Shown here: positions 16,166-24,007 of the stretch, one piece after another
Layout of the letters: every line of letters starts with the position of its first letter
Numbering within the stretch: the stretch's first letter is position 1
Assembly: GCA_030528625.1 (NCBI GenBank)
Contig: JAUMYN010000003.1
Span: 1-51,557 of the forward strand
DNA: 51,557 nucleotides
Direction of reading: 5' to 3'
Source of the DNA: Candidatus Saccharimonadota bacterium
Lineage (GTDB): Bacteria > Patescibacteriota > Saccharimonadia > Saccharimonadales > Saccharimonadaceae
The notes under the pieces: generated by a model
The model's database searches: none
The model's input: only the letters and a program-made list of their open reading frames with translations
What the model was told of the DNA's origin: nothing
Made by a program: the position numbers and the translations under genes

Positions 16166-16516
16166 CTATCGGCAGCGCCAGTTATAGAGACTACTTGAAT
16201 CATTGTTTATCAGATAGGCTCTCGACGACGTGCCGTACTGCTTTTTGCAAGCATGGTTCATGTCGATATCAAGGTTCTTGGTAAAGATGACGTTCCATCT
16301 CACTTGACAGCGCCAAGAGTAGGCGTTACTGCCAACCGTAACTGCTTTGCCGTAAGCGCCAGCATACTGAGTTGAGCAGTACCACTGAACATCAATGCCG
16401 CGAACAGCAGCGTAAGCTGGTGTCGAACTTAGGGTGTTGGCGATCATGGGCACCGCCAGCACGAGAGCGACGACCGACAGTTTGATATTAGAAGTTGCCC
16501 TGCGAAATAGTACCAT
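16166..16516 (-). CDS. Small secreted protein with two WRC repeats
   Basis: A 116-residue protein. Residues 1-36 are a signal peptide (basic start, VVALVLAVPMIA, cleavage likely after AYA). The mature part holds two similar units, Cys47-Cys70 and Cys90-Cys115, each of the form C-x2-QY-(x)n-A-(x)n-WRC, so two disulphide loops are expected. Similar short repeat proteins occur as secreted lectin-like or adhesive proteins in Actinobacteria; this parallel is from memory. An AAGGAGGG ribosome site and a minus-strand extended -10 (TGaTACAAT, box at 16547-16552) precede it. A role at the cell surface or toward a host cell is inference. Confidence 0.72.
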   Translation of the reverse strand: MVLFRRATSNIKLSVVALVLAVPMIANTLSSTPAYAAVRGIDVQWYCSTQYAGAYGKAVTVGSNAYSWRCQVRWNVIFTKNLDIDMNHACKKQYGTSSRAYLINNDSSSLYNWRCR

Positions 16517-16632
16517 TTCTATACCCTCCTTCTACGTTATAGGGCCATTGTATCATAATGGATAAATATTACAAAGAAGCACCTGTTCAGGCTATTTGAA
16601 CTGACCTACCCTTTTCGATACAATGAGAATAT

Positions 16633-16848
16633 ATGAACATCCCGACGTGGTCTTATCTACTAAATAATCAGCCACTGGCTGGAGTATCGTGTCTGGCGTT
16701 GCAGGATATCGTCGGGACGTTGCGCGTGTGGGTGTGCCGAAGTGCTGCTTATGGGTCAGTTGACATTTCGTCCCAGAGGCGGACTGAGGATGCCAGGGGA
16801 AAAATTCTCCCAGTAATTGATAGATGGTGGATCTTATGGAGCAGCTGA
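16633..16848 (+). CDS. Possible small ORF of unknown function
   Basis: A 71-residue frame (begins MNIPTWSYLLNNQPLAG) starting 8 bases after a TACAAT box (16619-16624), the spacing seen at other leaderless genes here. Its sequence has no recognisable domain and includes unusual runs such as DRWWILWSS. It overlaps the next ORF (16824) by 25 bases in another frame. It may be a genuine short gene, or the front half of a broken gene whose remainder is the 16824 frame. Confidence 0.3.
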   Translation: MNIPTWSYLLNNQPLAGVSCLALQDIVGTLRVWVCRSAAYGSVDISSQRRTEDARGKILPVIDRWWILWSS

Positions 16849-17066
16849 ACAAGCCACTCTTGCCACTCAGCGTAACTCGCACATCCTACGGCCATGGGTT
16901 GAGCGACGAGTCACTGCTGGTGCTCGATGGTGGGGTTGTTGAGCTTCGCTGGGCGTTCCTGGACGGGCTTCCGTACACGATTGATGAATCACCGACATTA
17001 CTGTTTGTGCTGCGTTTGATGGCTCGCCTTACGACGGTGGCAGGACATAGGCGAGGTTTGTTGTGA
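16824..17066 (+). CDS. Hypothetical 80-residue protein upstream of recX
   Basis: This frame begins MVDLMEQLNKPLLPLSV and ends in a short hydrophobic helix-like stretch (TLLFVLRLMARLTTV). Its TGA overlaps the GTG start of recX by 4 bases, the coupling seen at many true gene pairs here, which is the main support. No ribosome site or family match is visible. With the 16633 frame it could be one disrupted coding region. Confidence 0.4.
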   Translation: MVDLMEQLNKPLLPLSVTRTSYGHGLSDESLLVLDGGVVELRWAFLDGLPYTIDESPTLLFVLRLMARLTTVAGHRRGLL

Positions 17067-17713
17067 AAATCACCGACATTTCCCTCCAGGCCCGTGATAA
17101 AAATCGCGTCAATGTCAGCGTTGACGGGGTGTATCGCTTTAGCTTGGATGTGTTTCAAGTGGGCGAGCTGGGGCTGAAAGTCGGGCGCGAGTACACTGAG
17201 GCCGAGCTAGCGGCACTGGAAGATGAAAGCCAATTTGGCAAGCTCTACGCCCGCGCCATGGATTACTGCCTGATGCGGCCGCGAGCGGTGCGCGAGGTGC
17301 GCGATTACCTGTGGCGTAAGACGCGTCCGACCAAAAAACGCTCGTCCAAGACCGGCGAAATCATCGAAAAATCAGGCATCAAGCCAGAGCTCGCCGACCG
17401 GGTGCTGCAACGGCTGATAGACAAAAACTATTTGAACGACGAAAAATTCGCTCGCTTTTGGTTTGAGCACCGCTTTGTGCAAAAAGGCACTAGCCTGCGC
17501 CGCCTGAAGCTCGAGCTCAGTCAAAAAGGTATCGACCGCGAGCTGATCGACCAGCTCATCGCCGAAAATATCCGCTCCGACGAAGAAGAGCTGGCGAAAA
17601 TCATCACCAAAAAGCGCCATAAATATCCTGACGACCAAAAATTCGTCGCCTACCTAGCGCGACAGGGGTTTTCTTATGATGATATTCGTCAGGCACTGGG
17701 GGTCGATGATTGA
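17063..17713 (+). CDS. recX: RecA regulator RecX
   Basis: A 216-residue RecX, the modulator that caps RecA filaments. An N-terminal extension (KITDISLQARDKNRVNVSVDG) precedes the three-helix repeats: YARAMDYCLMRPRAVREVRDYL, then LADRVLQRLIDKNYLNDEKFARFWFEHR with the diagnostic LND-x-x-FA, then GTSLRRLKLELSQKGIDRELI and KYPDDQKFVAYLARQGFSYDDI. It uses a GTG start overlapping the previous ORF. In many bacteria recX follows recA directly; here it is separated by 4.9 kb. Confidence 0.93.
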   Translation: MKITDISLQARDKNRVNVSVDGVYRFSLDVFQVGELGLKVGREYTEAELAALEDESQFGKLYARAMDYCLMRPRAVREVRDYLWRKTRPTKKRSSKTGEIIEKSGIKPELADRVLQRLIDKNYLNDEKFARFWFEHRFVQKGTSLRRLKLELSQKGIDRELIDQLIAENIRSDEEELAKIITKKRHKYPDDQKFVAYLARQGFSYDDIRQALGVDD

Positions 17714-17744
17714 CAGCTGCCCCGAGAGCTGAAACAATAGAAGT

Positions 17745-18284
17745 ATGCGTCGTCTCATACAAAAAAGCAGTATCATGATGATCATCGGCCTGCTGGTGCT
17801 GCCGACCTCGGCTGCCGCTCAGGCGCTGCAGCCAACTGGTGCCACGCCGGTGGATCGCCTCCAGGCGCGCTGCGATACGATTCGACCGTTGGTGCGCCGT
17901 CTTCACACCAGCGACGCCTTGCTGCGGGTGAATATTGGGCAGGCTTACAATAGCATGTCGCAGCGGCTGATGGCTCGATTGAACAGTCGTTTGGCGCTCA
18001 GTCGGCTGGATAGTGCCCAGCTGGTGGCCATCACGGCCCGCTTTGAAACGGCGCGGACGGCTTTTGGTGCCGCCTATGATGAATACGAGCAGGCGCTGTC
18101 GGCGCTGACCAAGATTGATTGCCGTCAAAAACCAACTGATTTTTATCAACAATTACTGATGGCGCGCGATGCCAGGCATAAGGTATCAAAGAACGTCCAA
18201 AACCTGAACGATATTATCAACGATTATCGAGTGGCAGTTGAGACCTTGCAACAATCAATGAGGAGTAAAGATGCGCCCCGCTAA
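17745..18284 (+). CDS. Secreted helical protein, unknown
   Basis: A 179-residue protein. A signal peptide covers residues 1-25 (basic start, IMMIIGLLVLPTSAAAQA). The remainder is helical and coiled-coil-like with two Cys (ARCDTIRPLVRRLH and TKIDCRQKP). A weak AACAAT box at 17733-17738 ends 6 bases before the ATG. The next gene begins 14 bases before its stop, so they are a coupled pair of envelope proteins. No family is recognised; periplasm-like or surface location is inferred from the signal peptide. Confidence 0.65.
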   Translation: MRRLIQKSSIMMIIGLLVLPTSAAAQALQPTGATPVDRLQARCDTIRPLVRRLHTSDALLRVNIGQAYNSMSQRLMARLNSRLALSRLDSAQLVAITARFETARTAFGAAYDEYEQALSALTKIDCRQKPTDFYQQLLMARDARHKVSKNVQNLNDIINDYRVAVETLQQSMRSKDAPR

Positions 18285-18603
18285 ACAGCTCATTCAGCAG
18301 TACCGATTGCCATCCTTTATTGTGGGAGTGATTGTATTGGCGATGCTAATGATGGTGGTTTCGATGTCGATTTACTATCTGTCGGGCGCTTATCGGCTAG
18401 ATCTGAGCCGGCCAGAATACACCGCGCTGCGCTCGCAGATTCGCCAGGACGCAACAACGGTCGAGGAGTTCCCAGCCCAGGGAGCGGTTGACGGAGCGGT
18501 TTTGGAGGATTTTTTGCTGCGCTATAAAAAAGAAGCCGATGGGCTGATTGAATTGAAAGCCTTTTCGATTGATGTGCTGAGTGATGAAAATCTCGGCATA
18601 TAG
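18271..18603 (+). CDS. Small single-pass membrane protein, partner of the 17745 gene
   Basis: A 110-residue protein: basic N-terminus, one transmembrane helix (FIVGVIVLAMLMMVVSMSIY), then an outside-facing domain of about 65 residues (PEYTALRSQIRQDATTVEEF, EDFLLRYKKEADGLIELKAF). An AGGAG site lies before the ATG. Its start is inside the end of the preceding secreted-protein gene, which argues for a joint function. Its stop is two bases from the stop of the opposing mscS gene. The family is unknown. Confidence 0.62.
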   Translation: MRPAKQLIQQYRLPSFIVGVIVLAMLMMVVSMSIYYLSGAYRLDLSRPEYTALRSQIRQDATTVEEFPAQGAVDGAVLEDFLLRYKKEADGLIELKAFSIDVLSDENLGI

Positions 18604-18605
18604 TA

Positions 18606-19505
18606 TCATTTCTTGGGAGTATTGGGTGTGGGTAGCGTGGCAAGGAGAATATTGCGTTTTTCAAATTCGACAAACAGGCGGCGGCGCATCTCTGAGGTGA
18701 CGGCCCACTGATCCGACGGCTGCACCTTGCCAGCAACAATCATCTCGACTGAGCGGCCAGTAATATCGCCGACGGCCACGAACTGCGGCGGATCGATAAT
18801 TTTAGCCTGCCACTTCTTCTCCTTGGCCAGCTTGAGGCCAGCGGCATTAATTAAATCGGTCACCTGGGCAATATCAGCACTTGGGTCGAGCTGTAACACA
18901 AACCTCGCCACGCTATAGCCCATGGTTTTATTGATAACATGCTGAATGGTGCCGTTGGGAATATAGTGTACATTGCCATCGACGTCGCGCACCACAGTCG
19001 AGCGGGTGCCGACGCGCTCCACGGTGCCGCTTGCACCCATGATGTCCACCACGTCGCCGACGCGGTACTGGTTTTCGGCGATGATAAAAATGCCGCTCAA
19101 AAAATCCTTCACCAGCGACTGTGCACCAAATCCGAGCGCCACTCCGATAATACCGGCGCTAGCAAACAGCGGCGAGAGGTCGAACAGAAAGAGCTTGTTG
19201 GCGGTCATGGCAACCGCATAGCCGATCATGGCAATATACCAAAACCCTCGCAGCATTTGCACCAGGGTGTTTTCGCGCTTCTCGATATCCTTGCGGTGCC
19301 AAGAGCGATGCTTGGCGGTAGAGCGGATAATGCGCCGCACGCCCCACTCGATAAACAGCCGCCCGAGATAGTACGCCAGCAGCGCGCCGAGCAGGACGCT
19401 GATCGTCTCGGCCACCCGCGGGCTGGCCAGCCAACCCAATCCATGGGCCGCGAGCCACTCATCAACCTGAGAGTGAGTAAACCAATAGTGTATGAGCGCG
19501 TCCAT
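18606..19505 (-). CDS. MscS-family mechanosensitive channel
   Basis: A 299-residue small-conductance channel. Transmembrane helices precede the pore-lining TM3 and the beta domain: LFASAGIIGVALGFGAQSLVKDFLSGIF is the conserved Gly/Ala-packed helix, then NQYRVGDVVDIMGASGTVERVGTRSTVVRDVDGNVHYIPNG is the beta domain, and a C-terminal alpha/beta domain follows. It releases solutes under hypo-osmotic shock. The start at 19505 (MDALIHYW) is chosen over 19601 because a minus-strand TATACT (19515-19520) lies just before it, and the longer form would run into the divergent trmB. Confidence 0.92.
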   Translation of the reverse strand: MDALIHYWFTHSQVDEWLAAHGLGWLASPRVAETISVLLGALLAYYLGRLFIEWGVRRIIRSTAKHRSWHRKDIEKRENTLVQMLRGFWYIAMIGYAVAMTANKLFLFDLSPLFASAGIIGVALGFGAQSLVKDFLSGIFIIAENQYRVGDVVDIMGASGTVERVGTRSTVVRDVDGNVHYIPNGTIQHVINKTMGYSVARFVLQLDPSADIAQVTDLINAAGLKLAKEKKWQAKIIDPPQFVAVGDITGRSVEMIVAGKVQPSDQWAVTSEMRRRLFVEFEKRNILLATLPTPNTPKK

Positions 19506-19514
19506 TATCAATTT

Positions 19515-19532
19515 AGTATAATAAACCGTATG
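19515..19532. promoter_or_regulatory. Overlapping divergent -10 boxes between mscS and trmB
   Basis: The minus-strand -10 TATACT occupies 19515-19520 and the plus-strand -10 TATAAT occupies 19517-19522, sharing four bases. Predicted starts are about 3 bases before the mscS ATG (19505) and one base before the trmB ATG (19530). Only 24 bases separate the two genes. Confidence 0.6.
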
Positions 19533-20195
19533 AGTTTTGTCGATCCAGAGCAGTTTATTATCACCCGCAAGCGCAAGAAGTATAAGTTTGCCCTGTTTCA
19601 TAATTCACCGCTGTGTTTTGAGTATGACGAGTGGCAGGCGGCCCAGGCCGAGGCGGCCATGCCAGTTGATGTGCTGGAAGTTGGGGCGGGCAACGGCATG
19701 TTCAGCGTCGAGCTGGCGGCGCGCCGTCCTGAGCAGGTGTTTCTGGCGCTGGACGTCAAGGGTGATCGCCTGCAAAAGGGCGCGCGCGAAGCTGAGGCGC
19801 GCGGTCTCGCAAACGTGTGGTTTGTGCGGGCGCGAGCCGATCAGGCGGAGGAACTGGTGGCGCCGGGGTCGCTCCGCGGCATTTGGCTCACTTTTTCCGA
19901 TCCATTTCCGCGGCGGCGTTCGGCGGGGCGGCGCCTGACACATCCAGGTTTTTTGGCGCGCTACGCTCGGGTGCTAGCCCCTGGCGGCTCGCTGCTGCTC
20001 AAGCATGACAACCGTGATTTTTTCTGCTGGAGCCTGGAGCAATTGGTGGCTAGCGGCTGGCGTATTGACGAGCTAAGCTTTGATCTGCACCAATCTGACC
20101 TATCAGAAGACTACAGACTTCTCACTGCCTATGAACAGCGCTGGCTGGGCGAGGGGAGGGTGACGCAGTGTGTCAAGGCTAGTCGCCCAGACTGA
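19530..20195 (+). CDS. trmB: tRNA (guanine-N7-)-methyltransferase TrmB
   Basis: A 221-residue enzyme that methylates G46 of tRNAs. The SAM-binding motif is LEVGAGNGMFSVELA, followed by LALDVKGDRLQKGAREAEA. The family signature appears as WLTFSDPFPRRRS-x-RRLTHPGFL, with Phe where many members have Trp. A long upstream extension of this frame to 18939 is antisense to mscS and is rejected. The leaderless-type start at 19530 matches the normal N-terminus (FIITRKRKKYKFALF). Its end overlaps the opposing HD-CYTH gene by 17 bases. Confidence 0.92.
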   Translation: MSFVDPEQFIITRKRKKYKFALFHNSPLCFEYDEWQAAQAEAAMPVDVLEVGAGNGMFSVELAARRPEQVFLALDVKGDRLQKGAREAEARGLANVWFVRARADQAEELVAPGSLRGIWLTFSDPFPRRRSAGRRLTHPGFLARYARVLAPGGSLLLKHDNRDFFCWSLEQLVASGWRIDELSFDLHQSDLSEDYRLLTAYEQRWLGEGRVTQCVKASRPD

Positions 20196-21505
20196 CAAAG
20201 TTGAGGTCGGTTCTGTTAGCAAGCGAGTGGTTTTTGAAGCGCTTGTCTTCGCTGATATCCTTGCCAAACCATGCCGGCGCTTTAAAGGTGTTTGCTTGCA
20301 CTAGTGCATCTGCTTCACGGCCGCTAAATTCGATCTCTGCGGTTGCTAGACCTTCGAGGTGGCCGTGATAGATGTCAAGTTCGATAGTAAGCTCCCTACC
20401 ATGTTCATCCTTGAGTGGTATATAGTAGCGCGTCTTCTCAATGCGACTACCCTCAGTCAATGGCCATAGTGCTTCGAACGCCTCTTTCGTCAATTTAATA
20501 GTTTGCTCACCGCGGACAATGGTGCCATCGCTCTTCATTGTCAACTCAAAGCGTTTGTCGTCCCCAAAGCTGCGGATGCGCACTTCTGACCCGTCACCGC
20601 CAGTCGCGAGGTAGCCTTGTTTTAGTTCTGCGCACCGCATCTCGCCTAGCGCAAAGGGTATATTCTCTGGATTAATGCGCCATTTGCGCTCCACTTCAGT
20701 CAGTTGCTGGGGACGTTCTGGGAGGCGAGCTTTCCGCGCTTGACGTTCAAGTTCGTACTTGTTTTCGAAGAGGTAGGCGAGTACTGCGTAGGCTTGCTCC
20801 ACTTCGAGAGGGAACTCGTTTTCGAACATCGTGCGTAGCTTGGCTGCTAGCTTATCATGCGACGCACGCAACTCTTCAACGCTTGATGTGCCAAAGTCTT
20901 CCTCTACCACACGAGTGCCTTGGCCGGTAAAATCTAGAACGGTCGGTAATAGTTTATCAACCATACGCACAAAGCGCGCCTCGGGGGTGTCCTGCCTCTC
21001 GTATGTCTCCAGGGCTTCTGCCTCAAGTATAGGTAGTCTCTTGCATAGTTTTTTGAGGGCCGCCTTTTCGCGTCGCTCTTTCTCTTTTTGCTCCTCGGGC
21101 GAGACGTTAAAGGTCGCAACGTCGCCGGTTTCTATCTCGAGCGCATCATGCACCAGGCCAAAGTGGCGCATCAAATTGAGATCAAGCTTCAGCCCAAGAG
21201 CATGCGCAATGTTTGGCGCAAGTGTTGCCAGTTTAAAGCTGTGTATAACGTTATTTTCGCGCTCCCCATTTTTTCGTCTAGGTATTCTTGTAACGTCGGC
21301 AAGGTCTTCTACATAAGAGTCCGTCTGGAGTGCGAGGCGCCCGATCGCTAAAGTCCTGGTGGGATTAGCATTGCGCCGCTCCAGGGCCTGGCTAATGTCC
21401 GGGTTCTCAATGTCTGGCGTCGGTACACCCTCTCGCAATGCATCGAGTAGCTGCTTAGGTTGATATTCGCCCCCCCCGTGTCGTTCGTTCTAGCGCGTTG
21501 GCCAT
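20179..21505 (-). pseudogene. HD-domain/CYTH-domain fusion protein, frameshifted at a G tract
   Basis: With one base removed from the eight-C run (21470-21477; G on the coding strand), the gene starts at the ATG at 21505 behind a TAAGGAGG site and encodes 441 residues. As given, that start stops after 16 codons and only an internal TTG (21438) opens the main frame. Domain 1 (about 80-200) is an HD hydrolase like YfbR: His88, the pair His119-Asp120 in LVHDALEIETGD, and Asp183. Domain 2 (from about 268) is CYTH with E-x-E-x-K (270/272/274), a fold that cleaves triphosphates. The fusion suggests (d)NTP or polyphosphate turnover; the substrate is unknown. Confidence 0.82.
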
Positions 21506-21530
21506 ATATCCTCCTTATGATGATACGTTT

Positions 21531-21586
21531 AGTGTAGCACAGCATTACTATATCGTGCTATTATGAGTTCGTATAGCAAGTATAAT
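21531..21586. promoter_or_regulatory. Divergent promoters for HD-CYTH and winged-helix Nudix genes
   Basis: The minus-strand extended TGcTACACT (-10 at 21531-21536) predicts an 18-nt leader with AAGGAGG. The plus-strand TATAAT at 21581-21586 predicts a start about 5 bases before the ATG at 21598. Confidence 0.5.
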
Positions 21587-21597
21587 TTGACTCAAAT

Positions 21598-22272
21598 ATG
21601 GTTGATCAATTCATCCCCGAACATCACATCCAAAAGCACATTATCAGCGTGCTGATGCATCAACAGTACGCTCGATTTCGCGATATGCGGCCGCCAAAAG
21701 TCGACACAAATCTTTATAGCTACCACTTAAAATTACTACAAAAGCGCCAGATGGTGCAAAAGACCGACAAAGGGTATTGCCTGGACAAGGCGGGACTGCT
21801 CTATGTTGATCGGGTCAGCCTAAAATCGCTCAATATTCGTACTCAGCCAAAAATTATTACCATGATTGTACTGCAAAACGCAGAAGGTGACGTGCTACTT
21901 CAGAAACGCACCAAGCAACCCCACATTGATACCTGGACGCTGCCATATGGCAAACTACACATCGATGACCCGTCAGTTCAGGCAGCGGCCCAGCGCGAGG
22001 CGTGCGAAAAGCTGGGTATTGAGCAGCTGGACGCGCAGCACGCCGGCGATTGCTATATCCGTATCTGGCAACATGACGAGTTGCTGTCGACTACCTTGGC
22101 GCATGTGTTTTATGCCGAGACCGATGGCATTGTCTTGAATGACGAACTCAGGTGGGCTCGGCCGCATCGCCTGGGCCAGTACTGCTTAGCGCCAGCCGTC
22201 GAACAGATCGTGGCGCGGACCTTTTTTCGCGACCCCTTCTTTTTTGAAGAGTTCGTGGTGGAGCTGGTATAA
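21598..22272 (+). CDS. Winged-helix plus Nudix-fold protein with degenerate Nudix box
   Basis: A 224-residue protein. The N-terminal ~75 residues look like a winged helix (HHIQKHIISVLMHQQYARFRDM, YHLKLLQKRQMVQKTDKGYCL). Residues about 85-200 have the Nudix fold, but the box reads G-x5-D-x8-REACEKLGI: the first Glu is Asp and the usual EE pair is EK, with one extra spacer residue. Catalysis is therefore doubtful. Proteins of this architecture can act as metabolite-sensing regulators (NrtR-like), which is a parallel, not proof. The coding region also contains the promoter of the next gene at its 3' end. Confidence 0.72.
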   Translation: MVDQFIPEHHIQKHIISVLMHQQYARFRDMRPPKVDTNLYSYHLKLLQKRQMVQKTDKGYCLDKAGLLYVDRVSLKSLNIRTQPKIITMIVLQNAEGDVLLQKRTKQPHIDTWTLPYGKLHIDDPSVQAAAQREACEKLGIEQLDAQHAGDCYIRIWQHDELLSTTLAHVFYAETDGIVLNDELRWARPHRLGQYCLAPAVEQIVARTFFRDPFFFEEFVVELV

Positions 22273-22283
22273 TGGTGCCTATG
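22265..22283 (+). promoter_or_regulatory. Leaderless-type promoter of the MazG-like gene
   Basis: Extended TGgTATAAT with its -10 at 22268-22273 overlaps the stop codon of the preceding gene. The predicted start is one base before the ATG at 22281. Confidence 0.6.
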
Positions 22284-22622
22284 AAGATTGATGATTATGC
22301 GCAGAAGGCACTGTCTACCCTGATGGGCACCCATGAATATGGCGACATTACGCCGCAGCTAATGGCCCAGGTGCTGGGCCTGGCGGGCGAGTCAGGCGAG
22401 GTGATGGAGAAGCTCAAAAAGCTGATGCGTGACCAGCAAGGCCGCCTGAGCGATGAGGCGAAAATGGAGCTACTGAAAGAGCTGGGCGATATTTTGTGGT
22501 ATATCAATGCTGTGGCGTATTTGCTCGGCTCCAGTCTAGAGGAAGTAGCGCGGCTCAACAACGACAAGCTCGCCAGCCGCCGTCAGCGCCAGCAGCTGCA
22601 TGGCAGCGGCGATAACCGCTAG
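22281..22622 (+). CDS. MazG-like nucleotide pyrophosphohydrolase
   Basis: A 113-residue all-helical dNTPase-type protein. Metal-binding pattern: GLAGESGEVMEKLKKLM supplies the E-x2-E part and LLKELGDILWYINAVA supplies E-x2-D. It resembles MazG-like/phage-type pyrophosphohydrolases that remove non-canonical or excess NTPs. The ATG at 22281 (MKIDDYAQ) is preferred to an in-frame ATG at 22272 because the -10 box covers the latter. Its last 4 bases overlap the end of the opposing murC. Confidence 0.88.
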   Translation: MKIDDYAQKALSTLMGTHEYGDITPQLMAQVLGLAGESGEVMEKLKKLMRDQQGRLSDEAKMELLKELGDILWYINAVAYLLGSSLEEVARLNNDKLASRRQRQQLHGSGDNR

Positions 22623-23902
22623 GCATTAGGGGCGGCCGAGGCGTGATGCCTGACCCAGCTATCAATTGAGCCAGCACCCATGCAAAGGACGAGTTTGCCA
22701 GCACGCCGCGCTGCCGTAATAGTCTCCCACAGCGCGTCGTTAAGCTCGGCGTGATGCACGACGGTATCGTTCAGCTGCTGGGTCAACTGCTGCGGCGCTA
22801 GCACGGCCAGCGACGGATCTTCGCGCGTGAGGTGGGTCGACAGCCAATAGACCTCATCGGCGGCGGCGAACAAGTCGTCGGTGTATTGCTCATGCACCTG
22901 GTGCTGGCGGGTGTTTTGGTGCGGCTGGTAGACCAGCACCACTTGATCATTCAGTTCGCGCGCCAGCTGCAACGTAGCCCTGATCTCCGCTGGATGATGC
23001 CCATAGTCGCTATACAAATGCCCGGCCAGGCGCTCAAACCGCCGCCCTGTGCCGGGAAAGGCATTGATGGCATCGAAGAGCTTATCGGCGTCCGTCGCAG
23101 CCTCGTTGACGGAAGATAACTCACCCATCACGCGCTCCGCTGCCCGCAGCACCAGCGTGGCGTTGCGTCGATTGTGCTGGCCGGCCAGCGTGATGCGCGA
23201 ATCAATCGCTTCAATCACCGTCAGATTGCCGGGTGCAAACGCGGCTGCGTCCTCACGCCAAGCCAGCACCTGCTCTGACTGCGCCCCAAACTGCCGAAAA
23301 GCCGCCAGATATTCCTCCTCGGTGGGGTAGGTGTCAGGATGATCATAGCCGACAGACGTAATCACGCTGAGCCAGGGCCGAAAATGGAGGAAATTACGAT
23401 CAAACTCATCACATTCGTAGATAAACAACTGACTTTCGGTGTCAAATCGGCCGCTGGGCCCAAAGCTCAGGGTTGAGCCCACCGAATAACTCACTGGCAC
23501 ACCCAGGCGTTGTAGTATCCAGACTAACATACCAGTTGTGGTCGTCTTGCCATGGGTGCCAGCAACCGCGACCAGCTTCAGGCCGGTAGTTTCCAGGAGG
23601 TGCGCCAAAAACTCATCACGCTTGCCGGTGCGGATGCCTAGGGCTCGGGCCGCCGCCAGCTCTGGATGGTCAGCCGGCAGGGCCGCGGTGTGTACCAGCC
23701 AGTCAAAGGGCTGAGCCGCGTGCTGCTGGCGCAAAAATGCCCCTGATTGATCAAACGACACCATCAGGCCGCGCTGCTCGAGCGCCGCCGTCATCAGACC
23801 CGCTTCGCGATCCGACCCGCAGACCGTGTGGCCCGCATCAGCCGCAATTTCCGCCAGCGGTCCGATAGCAACCCCGCCAATACCCGAAAAATAAACTCTC
23901 AT
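22619..23902 (-). CDS. murC: UDP-N-acetylmuramate--L-alanine ligase MurC
   Basis: A 427-residue Mur ligase that adds the first amino acid to UDP-MurNAc. The N-terminal Rossmann domain is YFSGIGGVAIGPLAEIAADAG with GSD. The central ATPase has VAGTHGKTTTTGMLVWIL, then YECDEFDRNFLHF and VGYDHPDTYPTEEEY. The C-terminal domain carries AFPGTGRRFERL, the MurC/Mpl signature YSDYGHHPAEI, and VYQPHQNTR. Mpl is a less likely alternative. The start at 23902 follows a minus-strand TGgTATAAT (box at 23910-23915); a longer frame to 24049 is rejected because it runs through this promoter. Confidence 0.93.
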   Translation of the reverse strand: MRVYFSGIGGVAIGPLAEIAADAGHTVCGSDREAGLMTAALEQRGLMVSFDQSGAFLRQQHAAQPFDWLVHTAALPADHPELAAARALGIRTGKRDEFLAHLLETTGLKLVAVAGTHGKTTTTGMLVWILQRLGVPVSYSVGSTLSFGPSGRFDTESQLFIYECDEFDRNFLHFRPWLSVITSVGYDHPDTYPTEEEYLAAFRQFGAQSEQVLAWREDAAAFAPGNLTVIEAIDSRITLAGQHNRRNATLVLRAAERVMGELSSVNEAATDADKLFDAINAFPGTGRRFERLAGHLYSDYGHHPAEIRATLQLARELNDQVVLVYQPHQNTRQHQVHEQYTDDLFAAADEVYWLSTHLTREDPSLAVLAPQQLTQQLNDTVVHHAELNDALWETITAARRAGKLVLCMGAGSIDSWVRHHASAAPNA

Positions 23903-24007
23903 AAAACGTATTATACCACCCCCGTCGTCCAGAGAAGACATATACTTGTAAAAATATAAAATATGTGCTACAGTAAGAAATACGACCGTAACAAATACAA
24001 ACACCAT

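Noticed and set aside
16592-16882. A 96-codon minus-strand frame
   Set aside because: No ribosome site, no promoter, no recognisable protein character, and it opposes the 16633 and 16824 frames.
18939-19529. A 197-codon upstream extension of the trmB frame
   Set aside because: It is entirely antisense to mscS, has no family match, and the promoter plus conserved N-terminus place the trmB start at 19530.
21348-21545. A minus-strand frame spanning the C tract in front of HD-CYTH
   Set aside because: It crosses the strong ribosome site and continues away from the HD frame; the one-base repair explains the region better.
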